A stretch of 64,000 nucleotides of DNA from contig NZ_LMTI01000003.1 in assembly GCF_001510665.1 (NCBI RefSeq), positions 583,039 through 647,038 of the forward strand, given 5' to 3'. Position 1 is the first letter of the stretch, and each line of letters starts with the position of its first letter. Shown piece by piece: positions 37,446 to 45,490 of the stretch. Below the pieces are notes generated by a model. It was given only the letters and a program-made list of their open reading frames with translations, did no database searches and had not been told where the DNA came from. The position numbers were made by a program, and so were the translations under genes. This stretch comes from Bacillus sp. FJAT-27445 (lineage in GTDB: Bacteria; Bacillota; Bacilli; Bacillales; Cytobacillaceae).

Positions 37446-38052
37446 CCATATTGTCTGGCATCCCGCTTTGATTTCAAAAACGGAGCGCCAGTTTTTGAAT
37501 GGGCATAAAAGCTTTGTCCTTTGGTTTACGGGCCTGTCGGGCTCGGGGAAATCAACCGTTGCAAACGAGGTGGATCGCCAGTTGTATGAAATGGGGGTCC
37601 GCAGCTATGTGCTTGACGGCGATAACATCCGCCATGGCTTGAACAGCGGCCTTGGTTTCAGCAAGGAGGACCGCGTTGAAAATATCCGCAGGATTGGCGA
37701 GGTAGCAAAGCTGTTTGTCGACAGCGGCCAGGTTGTGCTGACCGCCTTCATTTCACCGTTCCGTGAAGACAGGACTCGGGTTAGGAAGCTATTCGAACCT
37801 GGCGAATTCATCGAGGTTTTTACGAGCTGCCCTCTTAATATCTGTGAAAAAAGGGATGTTAAAGGCCTCTATCAAAAAGCGAGGAGAGGTGAAATTAGGG
37901 AATTCACTGGTATCGATTCCCCGTATGAACCTCCGCTTGAGCCTGAACTCGTGGTAGATACTTCGGAAGACCCGGTCTGGGAATCCGCAAGAAATGTCAT
38001 CCGCTATTTACAGGATAATGGCTTGATCGGTTTGAAAGGCCCAAATTTTTAG
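37438..38052 (+). CDS. cysC: Adenylylsulfate kinase
   Basis: A 204-residue kinase that phosphorylates APS to PAPS. Its P-loop is GLSGSGKST at 32-40. [20 protein letters not shown] binds APS, and the lid motif is [11 protein letters not shown]. It is the last gene of the operon, translationally coupled to sat by an 8-bp overlap and followed by a shared two-way terminator. Since CysH is of the APS-accepting type, PAPS may serve another use or provide a parallel route. Confidence 0.95.
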   Translation: MSDHIVWHPALISKTERQFLNGHKSFVLWFTGLSGSGKSTVANEVDRQLYEMGVRSYVLDGDNIRHGLNSGLGFSKEDRVENIRRIGEVAKLFVDSGQVVLTAFISPFREDRTRVRKLFEPGEFIEVFTSCPLNICEKRDVKGLYQKARRGEIREFTGIDSPYEPPLEPELVVDTSEDPVWESARNVIRYLQDNGLIGLKGPNF

Positions 38053-38079
38053 GCGGTTTTCGTTCCCTTTCCAAGTAAA

Positions 38080-38117
38080 AAAGGATAACCCCCATCCATA
38101 CAGGGCGGTTATCCTTT
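38080..38117. terminator. Bidirectional terminator between cysC and the ATP-grasp gene
   Basis: A perfect AAAGGATAACC/GGTTATCCTTT stem (38080-38090 and 38107-38117) with A-rich and T-rich flanks. Confidence 0.8.
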
Positions 38118-38126
38118 GTAAATTAT

Positions 38127-39311
38127 TTAATTCCAGCCCTTTTCGGCTAATAAACTTTCTTTTTCCAAAATGTCTTCCCTGGAGCTCCCAAGCAAAATGC
38201 CGTTAATAATCGGCCTCATTTCCTGGTCTGCGCCATCTTCGGGATGGTAGATGGCCAGCGGGATGAGCGATCCGTCCTTAATCAGGCTTGTGCATACAGA
38301 ACGGAAATCATCCCAGCCACTGTCAATTTTCCAGGTTTTGAACATCATATCCCGGGTCTGGCGGCTGCTAAAAATACTGTCTTTCAGCAGGAGGGCGGGG
38401 GTGGAACCGTTTAAGCGGAAATTCAAGTCGATGCATAATACCCTTCCGTCCTCGGTTAACAAAATATCGAATCCCGCAACCCCTCTGTAGCCTAGTCCGC
38501 ATGCTTTTTCCATGATGGTCTTCCCAAGGGCGATCGCCTTTTCGGGTGGTCCCTCGGCATCGGAAATCCAATTTCCTTTATACTGTCCAGACTCGGTGGT
38601 AATTTGCTCGCCCGCACCTAGATAAATTAACTTTCCATCATGCATTTTGGCAAATTGGATGCAGTAATTTTTCCGGATATCAACAAGCTCTTCAAACACG
38701 ATGCTCTGGCTGTCCTTCAGTAGCTCAAGCCCCTCGTGAAATTCCTCATCTGTATGGCAAAAGAAGACATCGAACCCGCCTCCATTCGGGAGATCGGTTC
38801 CCGCTTTCATCACAAAAGGGAATCCCCATTCCTTCTTTACCGTTACTGCCTCGGAAGGGCTGACGACAATCCGTTTCGGACGATTCTCCCGCGGGACAAG
38901 CTCCCCAAGGTTGGCTTTATTGTTTAAATATGAAAATACCTCTTTATCAATCCAGTAATTTTCCTCAGGCACTTCGGCGTCCGGCAGCGGCTGGTTCATC
39001 ACTTTTTTAAGAGGACTGTTGTTGAGAGAGTCCAGAAGGCTGTAAAAGCTTTCCTCTGAATCATAAACGAGCAGGTTCTCTGCTGGGGTGATTCCCGCTG
39101 TTTTTAAAATCTCCAGCGCATCATCGGTTACGGTCCTGTCATTGCATACAAGAGGCATTTCACCGGCAATTGGAAGAAGTGCTCCGGTGCGGAAATCATC
39201 CAGGATGGAGTCAGTTGGAATCCAGCCTACCCCTTCAAACGATACGCGCGGATTAAAAACAAGCTGTGGGCCAAATATATCTCTCAATGTTACAGAAGGC
39301 TCGATAGTCAT
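38127..39311 (-). CDS. ATP-grasp enzyme of unknown substrate
   Basis: A 394-residue protein with an ATP-grasp fold. FPFVMKAGTDLPNGGG carries the ATP-binding lysine and glycine loop, and GVAGFDILLTEDGRVLCIDLNFRLNGSTP supplies the metal ligands (Asp, Asn). ATP-grasp enzymes join a carboxylate to an amine or thiol. The N-terminal 130 residues match no family I know. It stands alone between terminators, so context gives no substrate. Confident fold, unknown reaction. Confidence 0.8.
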   Translation of the reverse strand: MTIEPSVTLRDIFGPQLVFNPRVSFEGVGWIPTDSILDDFRTGALLPIAGEMPLVCNDRTVTDDALEILKTAGITPAENLLVYDSEESFYSLLDSLNNSPLKKVMNQPLPDAEVPEENYWIDKEVFSYLNNKANLGELVPRENRPKRIVVSPSEAVTVKKEWGFPFVMKAGTDLPNGGGFDVFFCHTDEEFHEGLELLKDSQSIVFEELVDIRKNYCIQFAKMHDGKLIYLGAGEQITTESGQYKGNWISDAEGPPEKAIALGKTIMEKACGLGYRGVAGFDILLTEDGRVLCIDLNFRLNGSTPALLLKDSIFSSRQTRDMMFKTWKIDSGWDDFRSVCTSLIKDGSLIPLAIYHPEDGADQEMRPIINGILLGSSREDILEKESLLAEKGWN

Positions 39312-39454
39312 TTGTCAGTCTGTCCCTCCCTTTGCAATTAAATAAGAATTTTCGATTAGGATACCATTACCCGAAAAATATGTTTTTAAAAAATATTTTC
39401 TCATCCAAATTGTGGAGAAAGGCTTGGGAATCCATACAAAGCCTTCGATGATAA

Positions 39455-40159
39455 TCATTTATATAAAAAAATCTTTATGTTTTCCTGCCTATCCAAGGTG
39501 GCAAGCAGAACATCGTCCACTTCTGTCTGATAGGTTCGCTGCAAGGCAATTTTGACCCAGCCCTCGTCCTTCCCAATCTTGCTCAACTCCTCAAAATTGA
39601 TTTTCCCTTCCTTGATAATTACCTTTGGCAAAAAGAACGGCTCGGTGTCCAATTTTAAAGCTGCGGGTGTAAGAGGCTCATATTGTGGGTCCAAAAAGAA
39701 GGAGATCCGTCCGTTTGCCTCCCAAATAGCGAGCGCAACTTTCTTTACGTCCTCAATCTTTTTTTCACGCAACTCCTCCAACAGGACATCGAGGGATATC
39801 CGTGCTTTTTTCAAGCCATCGTAGAGGATTTTTCCATCCTCGACAATTGTAATTGGGGCGTGATTGATGAGTCTCCTGAACCAGGGCCATTTAAGCATTA
39901 AATAAATCCCGGAAATATATAAAACGACCAGGACTGAGGTTGAAATAATTGATCCTTTCATGTCCAAGCGCTTGTCTGACAAAGGGTGGGCAATAATGTT
40001 CCCGATAACCAGGGCGATGGCGAAATCAAGCAGCCTTAACTGGGAAATGGCCCGCTGGCCAAGGAGTTTGGCGACAATCACCAAAAAAGCGAATGCGATA
40101 GCCGATCTTAGCACCCATTCAAGGGAAGTAAGAACCTCGTGGCTTTGATAAAAATCCAT
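39455..40159 (-). CDS. YetF/DUF421-family membrane protein
   Basis: A 234-residue protein with three N-terminal helices and a cytoplasmic C-terminal region. FAIALVIGNIIAHPLSD, then ITIVEDGKILYDGLKKARIS, is the DUF421 (YetF/YdfS/YkjA) pattern. In spores, relatives of this group affect germination and spore permeability; others are stress-related. ATG 40159 was preferred to GTG 40168 because AAGGAT lies about 9 bp before it. Single-gene unit. Confidence 0.88.
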   Translation of the reverse strand: MDFYQSHEVLTSLEWVLRSAIAFAFLVIVAKLLGQRAISQLRLLDFAIALVIGNIIAHPLSDKRLDMKGSIISTSVLVVLYISGIYLMLKWPWFRRLINHAPITIVEDGKILYDGLKKARISLDVLLEELREKKIEDVKKVALAIWEANGRISFFLDPQYEPLTPAALKLDTEPFFLPKVIIKEGKINFEELSKIGKDEGWVKIALQRTYQTEVDDVLLATLDRQENIKIFLYK

Positions 40160-40335
40160 GAAAGGCACATCCTTTTCCTGCGTCTCACATTGTCGTATAT
40201 GCAGACATATTTAAAGAGGGGGCTGGACGAACTTCAGCCTGGTTACTTTGAAAAATGGATACTGTTACTATTTCCAAACTGGTAGCCCTCATGCAAAAAC
40301 TTGGGGAGTTCCCGTCAAAATTGTCGTATTAGTAG

Positions 40336-40611
40336 GCAAAGGAGGAAGCGGGGGTCCGCGGGGTGGAAATTGGCTCGCTTCTGATGGGCAGGGATGCCGA
40401 AACGGGATTACAGCTCGAAAGCCCGCTAGAGTTGTTGCGGTTGACGATTCCGCGCCGGGTTTATACGTATAACCATATGGACTTCATCGCCCACGGATTG
40501 ATTGCGATTAAAGAGAGGGCTGCGAATTTAGTGGGATTGGAGTTTGTGCATGAGCCAAAAATGCTGCGCCATTTTACCGCGAGGATGAAGCCTGTGTGCA
40601 GCGCGGAATAA
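40336..40611 (+). pseudogene. C-terminal remnant of a tryptophanase/tyrosine phenol-lyase gene
   Basis: About 90 codons encode the end of a beta-eliminating lyase: [19 protein letters not shown], then [21 protein letters not shown] and [12 protein letters not shown]. The first and last thirds match TnaA-type C-termini in order. Two in-frame TAG codons directly precede it, and no N-terminal part or PLP-lysine region is present upstream. It is a fragment left by deletion, followed by two palindromic repeats. Confidence 0.8.
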
Positions 40612-40618
40612 GAGCGAT

Positions 40619-40664
40619 GATGAAGACAGTTTCGAGTGGGGGAATCGTTTAATAGAGTCTTCAT
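40619..40664. repeat. Palindromic 46-bp repeat, copy 1
   Basis: Begins GATGAAGACAGTTTCG and ends GAGTCTTCAT. Terminal arms ATGAAGAC and GTCTTCAT are complementary. It lies in tandem with a second copy 6 bp further on. Confidence 0.8.
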
Positions 40665-40670
40665 AGCCTT

Positions 40671-40716
40671 GATGAAGACAGTTTCGGGTGGGGAATCTAG
40701 TTGAAAGTGTCTTCAT
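40671..40716. repeat. Palindromic 46-bp repeat, copy 2
   Basis: Begins GATGAAGACAGTTTCG and ends AAAGTGTCTTCAT. ATGAAGACA pairs with TGTCTTCAT, extended by TTT/AAA after one mismatch. Its right arm recurs at window bases 5-20. Confidence 0.8.
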
Positions 40717-40743
40717 TTTTGAAATCAATAATTGCTTTACCTA

Positions 40744-40775
40744 AAAAGAAAGGCAGGAACGGGCTCCTGCCTTTC
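40744..40775 (-). terminator. Terminator of sdhCAB
   Basis: GAAAGGCAGGA pairs with TCCTGCCTTTC; the minus strand continues with TTTTT after the stem, 16 bp beyond the sdhB stop. Confidence 0.85.
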
Positions 40776-40790
40776 GATTTATTAAAAAAA

Positions 40791-41546
40791 TCAATAGCTT
40801 CCAAAAAAGCTCTTAAATGAATGGGCCGTTACCTGCCTGTTCAAATGGGCTAGCGATGTTGTCAGCGGGATGCCTTTTGGGCAGACCTCTACGCAGTTTT
40901 GGGAATTCCCGCACATTGTGATTCCGCCATCCTCCATGATTGCTTCGAGCCGTTCCTCTTTATGCATGGCCCCGGTCGGATGTGCGTTAAAAAGCCTGAC
41001 TTGGGAAAGCGGAGCAGGCCCCATGAAGGTCGACTTGTCATTCACATTCGGGCAAGCCTCCAGGCAGCAGCCACAGGTCATGCATTTGGACAACTCGTAT
41101 GCCCATTGCCTTGTCCTCTCCGGCATTCTTGGACCGGCGCCAAGGTCATGCGTCCCGTCAATCGGAATCCACGCCTTGACCTTTTTAAGGGCATTGAACA
41201 TCCGGCTCCGATCCACCGCCAAATCCCGGACAACTGTAAAAGTCCCAAGCGGGGCAATCCGGATCGGCTGGTCGAGTTGGTCAATTAGGGTTGAACAGGC
41301 CTGGCGGGGTTTGCCGTTAATGACCATCGAGCAGGCTCCGCAAACTTCCTCCAGGCAAACCGACTCCCAATATACAGGAGATGTTGATTTTCCCTGAGCG
41401 GTAACAGGCCTTTTTTGCACTTCCATCAGCGCCGAAATAATATTCATGCTCGGGCGGTAGGGGACAAGGAATTCCTCCTCAAATGGAGCCGAGTGGGCAT
41501 CTTTTTGCCGGGTAATAATCAACTGTATGCTTTTCTCGCTTGCCAT
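40791..41546 (-). CDS. sdhB: Succinate dehydrogenase/fumarate reductase iron-sulfur subunit
   Basis: A 251-residue protein with three iron-sulfur clusters: CLEEVCGACSMVINGKPRQAC for [2Fe-2S], CMTCGCCLEACPN and a later C-P motif (CVEVCPKGIP) for the [4Fe-4S] and [3Fe-4S] clusters. It carries electrons between the flavoprotein and the cytochrome b subunit. Two bases separate it from sdhA. It is the last gene of a cluster that begins with a dicarboxylate transporter. Confidence 0.95.
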   Translation of the reverse strand: MASEKSIQLIITRQKDAHSAPFEEEFLVPYRPSMNIISALMEVQKRPVTAQGKSTSPVYWESVCLEEVCGACSMVINGKPRQACSTLIDQLDQPIRIAPLGTFTVVRDLAVDRSRMFNALKKVKAWIPIDGTHDLGAGPRMPERTRQWAYELSKCMTCGCCLEACPNVNDKSTFMGPAPLSQVRLFNAHPTGAMHKEERLEAIMEDGGITMCGNSQNCVEVCPKGIPLTTSLAHLNRQVTAHSFKSFFGSY

Positions 41547-41548
41547 CC

Positions 41549-43312
41549 TTATTGCCCCCCTTTCTTCGCCTTTGTATAGTCGCGCTTCCGCGGCTTGATA
41601 AGCGATACATCGACGCTTTCGTAAAAGAGGGAAGGTTCCCCGGTCGTCCGGTTATATTTTGCCATTGTCGTTTTCAGCCATTTCTCGTCATTTCTTTCGG
41701 GGAATTCAGGCTTATAATGGGCGCCGCGGCTTTCGTTCCGGTTATAGGCTCCAAGCGTGATAACATGAGCCAGGTTAATCATTCCTTGCAACTGGCGGAC
41801 GAACGAGGTGCTGGAATTGCTCCATTTCGCCGTGTCTTCGAGATTGATCCGTTTGAACCTCTCTTTAAAATCATGCAATTTATCATAAGTCATTTTCAGT
41901 TTTTTGTTTTCGCGGACAACTGTTACGTTATCGGTCATCAGCTCGCCAAGCTCCTTATGGAGTAGATAGGCGTTTTCATTCCCCTCCATCGAGAGAATGC
42001 TTTCGAATTTGGAAGCATCCCGCCGAACCTGGCGTTCAAACAGGGCAGAAGAGACTTCGTCGGTTGATTTCTCCAGCCCTTTGATATAGGCAAGGGCTGA
42101 CGGGCCGGCCACCATTCCGCCGTAAACAGCCGACAGCAAGGAGTTAGCGCCCAGGCGGTTTGCCCCATGCTGGGAATAGTCGCATTCACCCGCGGCAAAT
42201 AGTCCCGGGATGTTCGTTTGCTGGGAAAAATCGACCCACAGGCCGCCCATCGAATAATGGACGCCGGGGAAAATTTTCATCGGGACTTTACGCGGGTCGT
42301 CCCCCATAAATTTTTCGTAGATTTCCATTATGCCCCCGAGCTTGATATCGAGCTGCTTTGCATCAATATGGGACAAGTCTAGATAGACTTTATTTTCTCC
42401 ATCAATTCCAAGCTTTTGGTTGACGCATACATCAAATATTTCCCTCGTGGCAATGTCCCTTGGCACCAAATTCCCATAGGCTGGATACTTCTCTTCAAGG
42501 AAATACCATGGTTTCCCGTCTTTATATGTCCAGACACGGCCGCCTTCGCCCCTTGCCGATTCACTCATCAGGCGGTTTTTGTCATCTCCGGGGATTGCGG
42601 TTGGATGAATTTGGATAAATTCGCCGTTTGCATACAATGCTCCCTGTTCGTAAAGCCTCGCAGCGGCATAGCCCGTGTTGATTGTCGAGTTGGTCGACTT
42701 GCCAAAAATGATACCCGCCCCGCCGGTCGCAATGATAACTGCATCGCCGGGGAAGGGGCGGATTTCCATTGATCTTAAATCCTGTGCCGTTATCCCCCGG
42801 CATGCTCCGCTGTCATCAAGGACAGCCGAAACAAACTCCCAACCTTCATATTTATTCACTAAGCCTTGTACTTCAAACCGGCGCACCTGTTCATCGAGGG
42901 CGTACAGCAGCTGCTGGCCGGTCGTTGCACCGGCGAAGGCCGTCCTGTGGTGCTGGGTGCCGCCAAATCTTCTGAAGTCAAGCAGTCCCTCCGGGGTACG
43001 GTTGAACATAACGCCCATCCGGTCGAACATATGGATGATTTTTGGGGCTGCCTCGCACATTGCTTTAACCGGCGGCTGGTTGGCGAGGAAATCGCCTCCG
43101 TACACTGAGTCGTCAAAATGCTCCCATGGGGAATCGTTTTCGCCCTTCGTATTGACCGCGCCGTTAATGCCGCCCTGTGCGCAAACTGAATGGGATCGTT
43201 TGACAGGAACGACGGAGAAGAGGTCCACTTTTGTACCAGCTTCCGCTATTTTAATAGCGGCCATCAAGCCGGCAAGCCCTCCTCCCACGATTACAACTTT
43301 TCCGTGTTTCAT
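41549..43312 (-). CDS. sdhA: Succinate dehydrogenase/fumarate reductase flavoprotein subunit
   Basis: A 587-residue flavoprotein that interconverts succinate and fumarate. The FAD motif GGGLAGLMAAIKIAEAG is at the N-terminus, HSVCAQGGINGA holds the covalent FAD histidine, and the active-site loop contains HPTAIPG and ARGEGG. Sequence alone does not tell the direction of catalysis. Its place after a Dcu transporter and aspartase suggests fumarate reduction could be its job here (inference). Confidence 0.95.
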   Translation of the reverse strand: MKHGKVVIVGGGLAGLMAAIKIAEAGTKVDLFSVVPVKRSHSVCAQGGINGAVNTKGENDSPWEHFDDSVYGGDFLANQPPVKAMCEAAPKIIHMFDRMGVMFNRTPEGLLDFRRFGGTQHHRTAFAGATTGQQLLYALDEQVRRFEVQGLVNKYEGWEFVSAVLDDSGACRGITAQDLRSMEIRPFPGDAVIIATGGAGIIFGKSTNSTINTGYAAARLYEQGALYANGEFIQIHPTAIPGDDKNRLMSESARGEGGRVWTYKDGKPWYFLEEKYPAYGNLVPRDIATREIFDVCVNQKLGIDGENKVYLDLSHIDAKQLDIKLGGIMEIYEKFMGDDPRKVPMKIFPGVHYSMGGLWVDFSQQTNIPGLFAAGECDYSQHGANRLGANSLLSAVYGGMVAGPSALAYIKGLEKSTDEVSSALFERQVRRDASKFESILSMEGNENAYLLHKELGELMTDNVTVVRENKKLKMTYDKLHDFKERFKRINLEDTAKWSNSSTSFVRQLQGMINLAHVITLGAYNRNESRGAHYKPEFPERNDEKWLKTTMAKYNRTTGEPSLFYESVDVSLIKPRKRDYTKAKKGGQ

Positions 43313-43334
43313 TACAATCGTCCTCCTTCAGCTA

Positions 43335-43943
43335 TTAAGCAAATGCCAGGATGGCCCGTATCCCAATGATTGACAGCGCGACAAAAAAGCCAAGTGTCAG
43401 ATAGTGGGATATCTTTTGCGACTTCGGTGTAACGGTGATTCCCCATGTAATCAGGAATGTCCAGATGCCATTGGCGAAATGGTAAATCGAAGCGATGATG
43501 CCAATCAGGTACAGGGCAAGGGCAAATTTATTATCGACGATGCCGGCCATAAGATGGAAGTTCGCTTCCGCACCGAAAAACTCAACCTGTACTTTCGTTT
43601 CCCAAATATGCCAGGTGACAAAAATCAGGGTTATGACCCCCGAAAGCCTTTGAAGGAAAAACTTCCAATTCCGAGCAAATGGATAGCGGGTGACATTGTT
43701 TTTCGCCTGAAATGCAATGTACATCCCGTAAATCCCATGAAAGTACATCGGGATAAAAATGATGAAGGCCTCCAAAAGATATTTAATGGGAAGATTCACC
43801 ATGACTCCCGCGGCCGTGTTGTATGCGTCAGTTCCCCAAGTAGCAGTGTAATTGACAAATAAATGGACTGTCAGGAACACCCCAACCGGGATGATTCCTG
43901 ACAATGAATGAAGCTTTCTATAAAAATGCTGGTTTTGTTTCAT
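43335..43943 (-). CDS. sdhC: Succinate dehydrogenase cytochrome b558 subunit
   Basis: A 202-residue membrane anchor with five helices, the Bacillus type that binds two hemes and reacts with menaquinone. Heme-ligand histidines occur in RKLHSLSGIIPVGVFLTVHL, YFHGIYGMY, FVTWHIWETK and YHFANGIWTF. It lies 28 bp after the aspartase gene stop, so it is probably part of the same transcript. Confidence 0.94.
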   Translation of the reverse strand: MKQNQHFYRKLHSLSGIIPVGVFLTVHLFVNYTATWGTDAYNTAAGVMVNLPIKYLLEAFIIFIPMYFHGIYGMYIAFQAKNNVTRYPFARNWKFFLQRLSGVITLIFVTWHIWETKVQVEFFGAEANFHLMAGIVDNKFALALYLIGIIASIYHFANGIWTFLITWGITVTPKSQKISHYLTLGFFVALSIIGIRAILAFA

Positions 43944-43971
43944 TGTGCCAGCCTCCTGAATTCCATTTTGG

Positions 43972-45429
43972 TTACGCCATTACCGGCTCCCTGGAAGAAT
44001 TGGCCTTCTCTTCTATCAATTCCTTGCCGGCAATTCCGGGATGGGTCATTTCGAACGGATTAAGGATTGTAGCCAAATCGGATTCGGAAAGCGCCTTTCT
44101 TTCCAGGACGATGTCCCTGACCGGCCTGTTGGATAGGATTGCTTCCCTCGCAATCGAAGCGGCAGCTTCATAACCCACGTGCGGATTGATGGCGGTAATG
44201 ATGCCGACACTATTATTCACGTAATCTTCCATTCTCTCCTTATTTGCAGTAATGCCCTTTAGGCAATGCTCACGGAAGACGCAAAGGACATTTTTCATTA
44301 TTTTGATCGATTGGAGCAGATTGAAAATGATGACCGGTTCCATAACGTTCAACTCAAACTGCCCGGCTTCGCTGCCCATGCTGATGGTCAAATCATTTCC
44401 GGCTACCTGGAATGCGCACTGGTTCAATACCTCGGCCATGACAGGGTTTACCTTGCCAGGCATGATTGAGGATCCCGGCTGACGTGCTGGAAGATTGATC
44501 TCCCCAAGGCCGCAGCGGGGGCCTGACGCCATCATCCGCAAGTCGTTCGCTACCTTGGACATATTGAGCATGCAAATCTTCAAAGCACCGGAAACCTCGA
44601 TATAACAATCGGTGTTTTGGGTACCGTCGACAAGGTTTTCAGACCCTATCAGTGGAAAACCTGTGAATTCAGCCAGGTAGGCGACCGCCTTCTTAATATA
44701 GGCAGGATCCGCGTTGAGCCCGGTTCCTACAGCGGTCGCGCCCATATTTACCTCATAAAGATGGTCGCGTGTAGCCTGAATCCGCTTGATATCCCGATTC
44801 AACACCCGGGCATACGCTTCGAATTCCTGGCCCAGCCGAATCGGAACGGCATCCTGTAGATGAGTGCGCCCCATTTTAATTACCCCGTCAAATTCCTCTG
44901 CCTTATTAAGAAACTCAGCATAAAGTTTATCCATTTCCTTAAGCAGGCCATCAAGGGAATCAAGCGTTGACAGATGAATTGCCGTTGGGAAGGCATCGTT
45001 GGTTGATTGAGCCATGTTGACATGGGTATTGGGGCTGATAATTTTGTAATTGCCTTTCTCTTCGCCAAGCAATTCGAGAGCCCGGTTCGCAATTACTTCA
45101 TTGGCATTCATGTTGATGGAGGTACCGGCACCTCCTTGGATTGGATCGACGATGAATTCCCCATGCAGGCTTCCGGCCAGGATTTCATCCGCGGCCGCTG
45201 CGATTGCTAGGGCGATCCTTCTATCCAGCTGGCCAATATCGGCATTTGCCATGGCGGCGGCTTTTTTAACAACAGCCATTGCCCTGATCAACGCTTCATC
45301 AATCCGGTATCCGGTGATTGGGAAGTTTTCAATCGCTCGCATCGTTTGAACACCGTAGTAAGCTTCTCTCGGTACAGACTTCTCACCAAGAAAGTCCTTT
45401 TCAATACGAAAATCCACTAGATCTGCCAT
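43972..45429 (-). CDS. aspA: Aspartate ammonia-lyase
   Basis: A 485-residue enzyme that splits aspartate into fumarate and ammonia. The fumarase/aspartase signature GSSIMPGKVNP is present, along with TSINMNANEVIANRA and the substrate motif GRTHLQDAVP. Aspartases keep the N-terminal form DFLGEKSVPREAYYGVQT seen here. It sits between a C4-dicarboxylate transporter and sdhCAB, so aspartate taken up could be turned into fumarate and then succinate. Confidence 0.93.
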   Translation of the reverse strand: MADLVDFRIEKDFLGEKSVPREAYYGVQTMRAIENFPITGYRIDEALIRAMAVVKKAAAMANADIGQLDRRIALAIAAAADEILAGSLHGEFIVDPIQGGAGTSINMNANEVIANRALELLGEEKGNYKIISPNTHVNMAQSTNDAFPTAIHLSTLDSLDGLLKEMDKLYAEFLNKAEEFDGVIKMGRTHLQDAVPIRLGQEFEAYARVLNRDIKRIQATRDHLYEVNMGATAVGTGLNADPAYIKKAVAYLAEFTGFPLIGSENLVDGTQNTDCYIEVSGALKICMLNMSKVANDLRMMASGPRCGLGEINLPARQPGSSIMPGKVNPVMAEVLNQCAFQVAGNDLTISMGSEAGQFELNVMEPVIIFNLLQSIKIMKNVLCVFREHCLKGITANKERMEDYVNNSVGIITAINPHVGYEAAASIAREAILSNRPVRDIVLERKALSESDLATILNPFEMTHPGIAGKELIEEKANSSREPVMA

Positions 45430-45458
45430 GTTTGTTCATCTCCTATTTTCTAAAGTTA

Positions 45459-45486
45459 CAGCCGCCCACTTTGGACGGCTGCTTCC
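45459..45486. terminator. Intercistronic hairpin between the Dcu gene and aspA
   Basis: CAGCCGCCC (45459-45467) pairs with GGACGGCTG (45473-45481). In the operon direction (minus) no T-run follows, so it may stabilise the transporter mRNA end or only slow transcription; the T-run lies on the plus side. Confidence 0.5.
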
Positions 45487-45490
45487 TTTT

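Noticed and set aside
40248-40472. 74-codon open frame before the tryptophanase remnant
   Set aside because: It overlaps the remnant in another frame and its product has no recognisable pattern.
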